Made by a program: the position numbers and the translations under genes. Shown piece after piece: positions 1 through 5,683 of a DNA stretch of 7,605 nucleotides. Below the pieces are notes generated by a model. The model saw only the letters and a program-made list of their open reading frames with translations. It did not search any database and was not told where the DNA came from. Within the stretch, counting starts at the first letter, position 1, and each line of letters opens with the position of its first letter. The stretch is from Rudanella sp. (GTDB lineage: Bacteria; Bacteroidota; Bacteroidia; Cytophagales; Spirosomataceae), in the NCBI GenBank assembly GCA_026785985.1, contig JAJAYX010000676.1, forward strand, positions 1 through 7,605, read 5' to 3'.

Positions 1-289
1 CTTGATCTGGCGGGGCCGCCCGTGCGGTGCTGTTTTCTAACCAAATCGGCAGATTGGCCTTGTGAAGAAATTCGAGCAGGTGGGCGTTGTAGATGCCCGT
101 GTGTTCCATGCAGAACACTACATGTTTGGGGTTCCAGGAAGCGAGTGTTCTCAACTGCCGCAGGACAGTTTTGATTCCCGCAACGGTGTTGGCAGTAGTC
201 GTTTGGAAGACAACTGTCTTGCCATCAGAAACGGCCCAATCGAGTGTTGCTTTGCTAATGTCGATGCCGATGTAGTGGTAAATGTCCAT
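1..289 (-). CDS. IS110-family transposase (DEDD recombinase), N-terminal part
   Basis: This is the first 96 residues of an RNA-guided DEDD recombinase of the IS110 family, which excises and integrates its element through a circular intermediate. The N-terminus reads MDIYHYIGIDISKATLDWAV; D10 in GIDISK is the first acidic residue of the RuvC-like DEDD site. E62 in the MEHTGIYNAHLLEFL block is the second. Both blocks are hallmarks of the family. The ATG at 289 is the natural start, since it places the IDISK motif at the usual distance from the N-terminus. The remaining acidic residues and the serine-containing C-terminal domain would lie left of position 1. After W83-LENS the predicted sequence (TARAAPPDQ) departs from the usual family continuation. 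A different frame over positions 1-9 reads Gln-Ile-Lys, which the family normally has near there, so a small insertion or frameshift is possible and the gene may be broken. Confidence 0.9.
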   Translation of the reverse strand, partial: MDIYHYIGIDISKATLDWAVSDGKTVVFQTTTANTVAGIKTVLRQLRTLASWNPKHVVFCMEHTGIYNAHLLEFLHKANLPIWLENSTARAAPPDQ

Positions 290-305
290 AAAAGCGTTTA
301 GTTTT

Positions 306-320
306 GGTTGTCAGTCAACC
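306..320. repeat. Small inverted repeat between bridge RNA and transposase start
   Basis: GGTTG (306-310) and CAACC (316-320) are perfect inverted copies around TCAGT, forming a 5-bp hairpin 17 bp upstream of the transposase ATG. GTCAACC (314-320) is also the exact complement of GGTTGAC (474-480) at the base of the predicted target-binding stem, so an alternative long-range pairing is possible. It has no T-run on either side, so it does not look like an intrinsic terminator. It might affect transposase translation, but this is inference only. Confidence 0.4.
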
Positions 321-387
321 GACCTGCCTTTGCTCGAACCCTTATAATGGGCCGTGAACCCGTCTTTCTATCTGAGCCGTTGCAAGT

Positions 388-565
388 CTAACAGAGCGGG
401 GTACTGACCGCGACGGCGGACCGTTCGGAGCATAGGTCTTTCTCCTTGGCGACCCGGTAGTGTACCCCACTCTGGTTGACTACTGGAAAGCTACCAAATC
501 TTGGAATATTACCAGCCCACAAACCTAAAGGGCGGACCGGCTGGATGTAGCCGCATCGGCGGTCT
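388..565 (-). ncRNA. Predicted IS110 bridge RNA (seekRNA) in the element's left end
   Basis: The leftward transcript of this gene-free stretch can fold into three modules in the order expected for an IS110 bridge RNA. (1) A 5' hairpin: CGGCU (553-549) pairs with AGCCG (542-538) around a 6-nt loop. (2) A stem with an internal loop: GGUUUG (525-520) pairs with CAACC (478-474), CUGG (515-512) with CCAG (486-483), and CCAA (504-501) with UUGG (497-494) around GAU. The last two stems enclose UAAUAUU (511-505) opposite UAGCUUU (493-487), which would be the target-binding loop. (3) AGAGUGGGGUAC (473-462) pairs with GUACCCCGCUCU (404-393), 12 pairs with a single G-U, around a large interior holding ACCG/CGGU and GGAG/CUCC stems. 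This would be the donor-binding loop. In the opposite strand the G-U becomes an A-C mismatch, which supports this transcript direction. The ends are estimates. The fold was made by eye, without energy calculation. Confidence 0.65.
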
Positions 566-866
566 GACCTAACACCTGGCCCTAAAGAACGCAAAGAAAA
601 AGACATTGACCTGGTCGATTACTATGCCCAAGTAGTCCTCTGGTCAGCCGATAAGCTACTGACAATCAGTAAGTATTTAGCGATGGATGCGTATTTTACC
701 AAGAAAAGCTTTATAAACCGAATCACCACGAAGACTCATCTGGAGATCATCTGTTTGCTGCGGCAGGACGCCGATCTACGCTATCTCTACATAAGTCCCA
801 AACGGGCGGGCAAGGGGGCTCCCAAACTATATGATGGTAAGATTGATCTAAAAAAGCCCGACCTAA
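566..866. repeat. Direct 7-bp repeat GACCTAA at both edges of the transposase fragment
   Basis: GACCTAA occurs at 566-572 and again at 860-866. These are close to the left edge (IS110 junction) and right edge (SNF2 gene 3' end) of the transposase remnant. It could be a trace of a target duplication or of a deletion between short repeats. A 7-bp match this close together may also be chance. Confidence 0.3.
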
Positions 867-880
867 GTCAAACTGACTAA
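569..880 (+). pseudogene. Internal fragment of a DDE transposase (older insertion sequence), truncated at both ends
   Basis: The open frame gives about 103 residues: a stretch beginning LTPGPKERKEKDIDL, then LVDYYAQVV, YLAMDAYFTKKSFINRI, and LEIICLLRQDADLRYLY followed by a Gly/Lys-rich KLYDGKIDLKK segment. I recognise this as the central part of the transposases frequent in Spirosoma, Hymenobacter and relatives, where the Asp in the DAYF block is probably the second catalytic Asp of the DDE site. The N-terminal part with the first Asp and the C-terminal part with the Glu are missing. The left break coincides with the IS110 left end, so IS110 probably inserted into this gene and the other half may lie past the far end of that element. 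The right end runs into the last codons of the SNF2 gene on the other strand and stops at 878-880. The in-frame ATG at 683 is internal, not a true start. The exact IS family (IS4-like or a related group) is uncertain. Confidence 0.75.
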
Positions 881-3800
881 TTCCTTCAACTCCTCGTCGC
901 TCAGGTCGCCCAGCCAGGTTTCGCCCGTTTTCACGCTCAGGTCGGCGAGTTCTTTTTTGGACTGGATCATCGCGTCGATTTTTTCTTCCAGCGTACCCTG
1001 ATTAATCAGGCGATACACCAGCACGTTTTTGGTTTGGCCGATGCGGAAGGCCCGGTCGGTGGCCTGTGCTTCCACGGCAGGATTCCACCACAAATCGTAA
1101 TGAATGACGTGGTTAGCCTGCGTCAGGTTGAGGCCCGTACCGCCCGCTTTCAGCGACAAAATAAACGTGTGGTCGGAGCGGTTGTTCTGGAATTGCTCCA
1201 CCATCCGGTCGCGATCGGGGCGGGACGTGCCACCATGCAGAAACAGGGGTTTCTGGCCAAACTGCTGCTGAATGAACTCCTGCAATAACACGCCCATTTC
1301 GTGGTACTGCGTGAAAATCAGCACTTTCTCGTGGTTTGCATAGACCGTTTCGAGCAGGTCGAGGAGCATGGTTGCCTTGCCGGAGAGGGCCACCTGACGG
1401 TTGCCTTCTTTCAGGTATTGATGCGGGTGATTGCCAATCTGCTTGAGAGCGGTCATCAGTTTCAGCACCAGACCACGCCGGGCAATGCCCTCTTTATCTT
1501 CGATAGCCCGGATGCTTTCCTGCACCACGCTCTCGTACAACGAAGCCTGTTCCGAGGTAAGCGAACAAAACTGGTTGTTCTCGATTTTATCGGGTAGGTC
1601 GCTGATGATGGTCTTATCGGTTTTGACGCGCCGGAGTAAAAACGGACTGGTCACGCGCCGGAACTGGTCAAGTCGCTGTTGGTCACGCTCCTGCTGAATG
1701 GGTTTTCCAAACTCTTCATTGAACTTGGTGAGACCCCCCAGATAACCCTTGTTCACGAAGTCCATAATGCTCCAAAATTCCGACAGCCGGTTCTCCACGG
1801 GCGTGCCGCTGAGGGCAATCCGAATGGGTGATTTCAGGCTTTTAACCGCTTTAGTCTGCTCGGTATCCGCGTTTTTAATGTTTTGTGCTTCGTCGATAAT
1901 GAGCGTGGCCCAGGTCAGTTTCTTTAGTTTTTCGAGGTCGGAGCGCACCGTGCCATAGGTGGTCAACAGCACGTCGTAGGCTTTTTCCTGCTTGCCTTCC
2001 GGGAGTTTGCGGTTGGGGCCGTGATAGATGTGCGGTTTCAGGGACGGGGCAAATTTGGCAATCTCTTTTTGCCAGTTAGTTAGTAGAGTAGTTGGCATCA
2101 CAACCAGCCCCTTTTGTTTCTCGAAGCGGCCCTCCTGCTTAAATTTCAGCAGTAATGCAATGACTTGCAGCGTTTTACCCAAGCCCATGTCATCGGCCAG
2201 CAGGCTTCCCATGCCGAGGGCTGTGTTCTTCACGAGCCAGTCGTAGCCACGTTGTTGGTAGGGGCGAAGATTGGCCCGCAGGTCGTTGGGTAACGGTTGG
2301 TTTTGAACGTCGGTGAACTGTTTGATGATCTCCCGAACCTCGTCCGACAGTCCCAATCGGCCACCCTTGTACTCCTCCGACAAAGCTGCCCGGAGCAAAT
2401 CAGTCCCGGTCAGTTCGGGTGGGTTTTCGAGTTGTTTGTAGAGTTTGGTCAACTCGTTGGGGTCAACCAACACATACTGATCTTTGATTTTAACCAGCCC
2501 CGTTGAGTTATTCACCAGCTTCTGAAACTCCTTCAGGCTCACCGTTTCACCACCCAAAGCCACTTGCCAGTCGAACGTAAGCATATCGTCTAAACGCATG
2601 AACGACCCAACAGCCGCTCCCTTCGATTTGGTCCGAAGCCGCCCGCCCGCCGAGGGACGCACCCAGTGCCGGAGCGATTTGGGCAACAGCAGCGCGATAC
2701 CCAGCAACTGCATCCGGGGCAGCGTTTCGAGCAGCACCTTCACAAAATCGGCTGATTTATAGTACAGTGCCGTCGGGCCATCGGTTTTGGTCAGTTGCGC
2801 CAAATCGGGAAAGTGCCGCGACAACACCAGCAAATCCTGTAAAACGGTCATACGAATCCCGGCATATTGTTTGTCGCGGAGGATGTCGGCGAGTGCAATG
2901 GGCGGGGCCACCGAGGTTCGTGCCAACGCTTTGGTTGGGGTTGTTCCAGCGTTTTTTTTGGTCGTGCGGGATGGCTTTTTGGTCGTTTTTTCGGCCTGAA
3001 GGACTGCCTGTGGTTTCGTCGCTTCACTGTCTCGGATAAGCAGACTAACCCGGAACTCGTCGCCCAGTTCGGAATCTTCGACCGCCAGAATCGGCACAAA
3101 CCGCTTGTGCGTCAGGAAGAAATCGTTGAGCCAAAGCTGCATGGCCAACGGCATTTCGCGCTTGCCAAATCCCTCGAACCGGATCGTTTCGACCCCAAAA
3201 AACAAGCGGTCGGCATCTTCCAGGGGCCAGCGTTCCCAGAGTTCGATGGTAGTGTCGTGGATGGTTGGGCGCACGAGCAACGAGCAGAGCATGAGCACCT
3301 GTTCGCGACCGGGGAGAGCCAGCCACTCTTTTTGCCAGCGCACCGTGAGCAGTAAGGGGGGCAGTTGGGCCGCCAGCAAATCGGTTTGATGCCGCACGGC
3401 CTCGTTGAGCGTGGCGGGCATCCACCGAACGCGGTATTGTTCTTCGGTGGGGCCAACGCGCAGGAGTTGCGGCACCACGGCCCCGCGCCGGAGCAGGGCT
3501 ACCGAAAACTGAGTGGCTAAATATAAGCCCCGCACGGAGTCGCTCATTTCGGCAAAATCGGCCTCAGTGAGCGTTTCAAGCCAGTTAGTGAGGTCGTTGA
3601 GGGTGTAATCAGCAAACTGTTTCGACTCGCCATGTTCGCTATAGACCCCAATTTTTTTGATCTCCATAGATTCATCCAACTGCAACTCGATGCTATCGCT
3701 TAGGGTTGGATTCGTGATGGAAACAACCGAGGGCCGGGCCACACGCCCATTGGCGTAGTTCGTGCGTTTGGCGGGTTTACTCTCGTCGATGGGCTTGCCG

Positions 3801-4543
3801 AATAGAGTGTACGCTTTGGCCAGCGACTTCAGAAAATCACTTTTCGTGAAGGTCGTCGTTGGCTGAAGCAGTTCGAGCAATTGGTCGGCGAGGGCCGGGA
3901 TGGTGGCGTAGTTGAGTTGGGCGCGGGCGGCTTCGTCGGGTCGCCAGTCTTCATCGTCGGGCAGGTCGTCGGTGCCGATGTCCTGCAATGACAACACCGT
4001 TTCCATACCCCCGCTCATAATCTCCGACTGCGAGTTTTTGAGTTGGTCCAGAATATCCAATCCCTTAAACTGAAACACCAGGAACGGGTTCCGATCAATC
4101 TCATTAGCAATCACATAGACCACAGCCGCAAGGTGTTTGCAGGGCACAGCATAGTCGGGGCAGGAACAACCCATACCGAGGTCATCGAAGGTGCGGGGAA
4201 AGAGCCGAATTTCCCGTTTCTGGGCAAAATCGACCAGTTCCTGCGGGAGTTGCCGGTTCAGCAATTGCGCCAGAATCGCCGGGTTCTCCTGAATTTCGGC
4301 GATTAACGACTTCTTTTCCTGCTCCGTAAACAGCGGCACCAGCAGCTTCACTTTGTAGGGCCGGGGAGCTGATCCCCGTACTTGTGCACTAATCTGGTTA
4401 TTGTCGATTTTGAGACCCTGCACAGCCCCTTTGTTGGCGTAGGTTTTACCTCGCGGCAGGCGGTTGGCTAAGTCGATTCGGGTCAGGGCATTGAGCCATT
4501 GCTGGCCCCACCAGGTTTTGCCGTAGCTAATACGTTCGGCCAT
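863..4543 (-). CDS. SWIM zinc finger-SNF2 family helicase/ATPase fusion protein
   Basis: This is a 1226-residue DNA-dependent ATPase of the bacterial SNF2 (HepA/RapA-like) superfamily, expected to translocate on DNA in the cytoplasm; the substrate is unknown. The N-terminus (SYGKTWWGQQWLNAL) is typical of SWIM-containing proteins. The SWIM zinc finger is C126-x-C128-x6-C135-x-H137. A basic, Lys/Thr/Ala-rich linker lies at about 516-548. Residues about 655-705 resemble the region found before SNF2 cores (DUF3670-like). The ATPase core is complete: motif I DDMGLGKT (784-791), motif II DEAQ (884-887), motif III SGTP (912-915), motif V KAGGTGLNL (1132-1140) and motif VI QATDRAFRIGQ (1160-1170) with its arginines. 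No transmembrane segments are seen. The ATG at 4543 fits the family N-terminus. It is transcribed in the same direction as the Rid-family gene upstream, with a 95-bp gap, so it may have its own promoter. Its stop codon (863-865) falls inside the transposase remnant. In Firmicutes a separate SWIM protein can lie beside the SNF2 gene; here they are one chain. Confidence 0.95.
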   Translation of the reverse strand: MAERISYGKTWWGQQWLNALTRIDLANRLPRGKTYANKGAVQGLKIDNNQISAQVRGSAPRPYKVKLLVPLFTEQEKKSLIAEIQENPAILAQLLNRQLPQELVDFAQKREIRLFPRTFDDLGMGCSCPDYAVPCKHLAAVVYVIANEIDRNPFLVFQFKGLDILDQLKNSQSEIMSGGMETVLSLQDIGTDDLPDDEDWRPDEAARAQLNYATIPALADQLLELLQPTTTFTKSDFLKSLAKAYTLFGKPIDESKPAKRTNYANGRVARPSVVSITNPTLSDSIELQLDESMEIKKIGVYSEHGESKQFADYTLNDLTNWLETLTEADFAEMSDSVRGLYLATQFSVALLRRGAVVPQLLRVGPTEEQYRVRWMPATLNEAVRHQTDLLAAQLPPLLLTVRWQKEWLALPGREQVLMLCSLLVRPTIHDTTIELWERWPLEDADRLFFGVETIRFEGFGKREMPLAMQLWLNDFFLTHKRFVPILAVEDSELGDEFRVSLLIRDSEATKPQAVLQAEKTTKKPSRTTKKNAGTTPTKALARTSVAPPIALADILRDKQYAGIRMTVLQDLLVLSRHFPDLAQLTKTDGPTALYYKSADFVKVLLETLPRMQLLGIALLLPKSLRHWVRPSAGGRLRTKSKGAAVGSFMRLDDMLTFDWQVALGGETVSLKEFQKLVNNSTGLVKIKDQYVLVDPNELTKLYKQLENPPELTGTDLLRAALSEEYKGGRLGLSDEVREIIKQFTDVQNQPLPNDLRANLRPYQQRGYDWLVKNTALGMGSLLADDMGLGKTLQVIALLLKFKQEGRFEKQKGLVVMPTTLLTNWQKEIAKFAPSLKPHIYHGPNRKLPEGKQEKAYDVLLTTYGTVRSDLEKLKKLTWATLIIDEAQNIKNADTEQTKAVKSLKSPIRIALSGTPVENRLSEFWSIMDFVNKGYLGGLTKFNEEFGKPIQQERDQQRLDQFRRVTSPFLLRRVKTDKTIISDLPDKIENNQFCSLTSEQASLYESVVQESIRAIEDKEGIARRGLVLKLMTALKQIGNHPHQYLKEGNRQVALSGKATMLLDLLETVYANHEKVLIFTQYHEMGVLLQEFIQQQFGQKPLFLHGGTSRPDRDRMVEQFQNNRSDHTFILSLKAGGTGLNLTQANHVIHYDLWWNPAVEAQATDRAFRIGQTKNVLVYRLINQGTLEEKIDAMIQSKKELADLSVKTGETWLGDLSDEELKELVSLT

Positions 4544-4565
4544 AGGATGCGTCGGAAAGTGTTAG

Positions 4566-4600
4566 GACAATAGAGACGTAACGAAAATCGGATGCAAAAA
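4566..4600 (-). promoter_or_regulatory. Weak candidate promoter for the SNF2 gene
   Basis: In the 95-bp gap upstream of the SNF2 gene, the leftward strand reads TTTTTG (4600-4595), 22 bp, then TATTGTCC (4572-4565 region). The first part fits the Bacteroidota -33 TTTG element. The second matches the -7 consensus TAnnTTTG only partly, and the spacer is long. Nothing else of note is seen in this gap. Confidence 0.2.
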
Positions 4601-4638
4601 TTCACCCTTCGTCCGCTTGCTGCCCTAAAATGAGCCAT

Positions 4639-5025
4639 TTACTGACCCAGAACCGCCGTAAACTCAATCTCGATCAGGTAATCGGGGCTAATCAACGCGC
4701 TCACTTCGTAGATGCCGGTGGTGGGTTTGATTTCGCCGAAAGCGGCTCCGTGAGCTTTGGCAATCTCTTCCCAACGACTAATGTCGGTGGTGAACATCCG
4801 CGTACGGACCACGTCGCTCATGGAGGCACCCAACCCAGCCAGTACCTCGGCAATGCGGGTCAGGATGTTGTGGGTTTGGGCGTAGATGTCGTCTTTCTTG
4901 ACAATTTCACCATCCACAATGGCCACTGTACCGGACACCTCGATGATGTTGCCGATACGGACGGCTCGGCAGTAGCCCATTTTATCCTCCCAGGGAGAGC
5001 CGGAAAGGATGTTTTGTCGTTTCAT
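4639..5025 (-). CDS. Rid-family (YjgF/YER057c/UK114) protein without the deaminase arginine
   Basis: This is a 128-residue protein of the RidA/Rid superfamily, small trimeric cytoplasmic proteins. The archetype RidA hydrolyses reactive enamine/imine intermediates released by PLP enzymes. Family landmarks are present: IEVSGTVA (28-35), the helix with AGLGASMSDVVRTRMF (63-78), and the C-terminal strand YLIEIEFTAV (116-125). The length is normal. In active RidA an arginine precedes the last strand, in the pattern Ser/Ala-Arg-Leu. Here the aligned residue is A110 in VSALISPD, so imine deaminase activity is doubtful and the protein belongs to one of the less-understood Rid subfamilies. Its start at 5025 lies 46 bp from the divergently transcribed Uma2 gene. 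It is followed, in the same direction, by the SNF2 gene after 95 bp. No ligand can be assigned. Confidence 0.92.
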   Translation of the reverse strand: MKRQNILSGSPWEDKMGYCRAVRIGNIIEVSGTVAIVDGEIVKKDDIYAQTHNILTRIAEVLAGLGASMSDVVRTRMFTTDISRWEEIAKAHGAAFGEIKPTTGIYEVSALISPDYLIEIEFTAVLGQ

Positions 5026-5046
5026 GCCGCAAATTAGTTATTTTTG
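5013..5046 (+). promoter_or_regulatory. Candidate Bacteroidota-type promoter for the Uma2 gene
   Basis: TATTTTTG (5039-5046) matches the -7 consensus TAnnTTTG exactly. TTTG at 5013-5016 lies 22 bp upstream, slightly longer than the usual spacing to the -33 element. Transcription would start near 5052, giving a leader of about 20 nt before the ATG at 5072. The -33 box overlaps the first codons of the divergent Rid-family gene. Confidence 0.45.
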
Positions 5047-5071
5047 TCTATGTACATCGCACAAGAGAACC

Positions 5072-5677
5072 ATGACACTGGAACAACCCATTACCAGCCT
5101 TGACCAACTCGACCCGTTGGGCATTTATTCCTACGCTGATTACCTGACATGGCAGTTTGAAGAGCGCGTAGAGCTTTTTAAAGGAAAATTATTTCCGATG
5201 GCCGCGCCAAAACGGCTTCATCAGCGATACTCGTCGCGTTTATCGTTACAAATTGGTAATTATCTCGTAGGCAAGTCCTGCGAGCTATATGTAGCCCCCT
5301 TCGATGTTCGCTTGCCCGATAATAAGCGTAAACCCCGTTTTGATGAGGATGTTTACACGGTTGTTCAGCCTGATCTGTGTGTGATCTGTGATGCCGAAAA
5401 GTTAGATGACCGGGGTTGTTTGGGCGCACCTGATCTGATGATCGAAATTCTTTCGCCGGGAAACACCAAGAAGGAAATGAGTGATAAATTCCGGCTTTAC
5501 GAAGAAGCCGGTGTTCGGGAGTATTGGGTGGTTGAACCAGCCGATAAATTTGTCTTGATTTATGTGCTGCGTGATGGCGAGTATGTCGGGTTGCGCCCTG
5601 CCACCGACGAGTATCCGATTAACAGCACCATCTTACCAGATTTGACGATTGATCTGGCGGCTGTATTTGCTGAATAA
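5072..5677 (+). CDS. Uma2-family (DUF820) PD-(D/E)XK endonuclease-like protein
   Basis: This is a 201-residue protein of the Uma2 family, which has a restriction-endonuclease-like fold. It occurs in many copies in cyanobacteria and some Bacteroidota, and its cellular role is not established. The active-site pattern is visible: QPDLCVI with D101, APDLMIEILSPG with E125, then DKFRLYEEAGVREYW with D138/K139. The sequence VEPADK then leads into the final strands. The N-terminal part (YSYADYLTW, VELFKGKLFPMAAP) is also typical. The start was placed at the ATG at 5072 because homologues begin shortly before the Y-x-x-Y-L segment and a promoter-like element lies just upstream. An in-frame ATG at 5009 would put Cys/Phe-rich, unrelated residues in front and overlap the Rid gene. 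It has no toxin or methylase partner next to it. It converges with the rubredoxin-domain gene, with only 6 bp between the stop codons. Confidence 0.92.
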   Translation: MTLEQPITSLDQLDPLGIYSYADYLTWQFEERVELFKGKLFPMAAPKRLHQRYSSRLSLQIGNYLVGKSCELYVAPFDVRLPDNKRKPRFDEDVYTVVQPDLCVICDAEKLDDRGCLGAPDLMIEILSPGNTKKEMSDKFRLYEEAGVREYWVVEPADKFVLIYVLRDGEYVGLRPATDEYPINSTILPDLTIDLAAVFAE

Positions 5678-5683
5678 GGCTCC

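Larger units (their letters stand above)
1..570 (-). mobile_element. IS110-family insertion sequence, left-end part (runs out of the window)
   Basis: The element is read leftward. Its transposase begins at 289 and continues past position 1, and its non-coding left end occupies about 290-570. The outer boundary is placed at about 565-571 because the flanking DDE-transposase reading frame becomes recognisable just beyond it, from the Thr-Pro at 572-577, while that frame has a stop at 548-550. IS110 elements have no long terminal inverted repeats, so the exact end cannot be read from structure. The length of the non-coding end, about 280 bp, suits the IS110 group, in which the guide RNA lies upstream of the transposase. 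The right end and the far target flank are outside the window. Confidence 0.8.

Noticed and set aside
62..301. Rightward open frame over the IS110 transposase start
   Set aside because: It is antisense to the clear transposase N-terminus and encodes nothing recognisable.
388..606. A 72-codon leftward open frame across the IS110 left end
   Set aside because: It crosses the inferred element boundary, resembles no family, and overlaps the structured RNA; treated as a chance frame.
2848..3456. Several overlapping frames of 80-160 codons inside the SNF2 gene, on both strands
   Set aside because: They are shadows of a GC-rich gene whose own frame carries uninterrupted family sequence.
4628..4640. 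AAATG-AGC-CATTT inverted repeat at the end of the Rid-family gene
   Set aside because: The stem is short and AT-rich with no terminator-like T-run.
5030..5036. TAATTTG as a -7 promoter element for the Rid-family gene
   Set aside because: One base short of the TAnnTTTG consensus and only a few bases from the start codon.
5009..5071. Upstream ATG extension of the Uma2 protein
   Set aside because: The added residues are unlike the family, overlap the Rid gene, and would lie upstream of the predicted transcription start.
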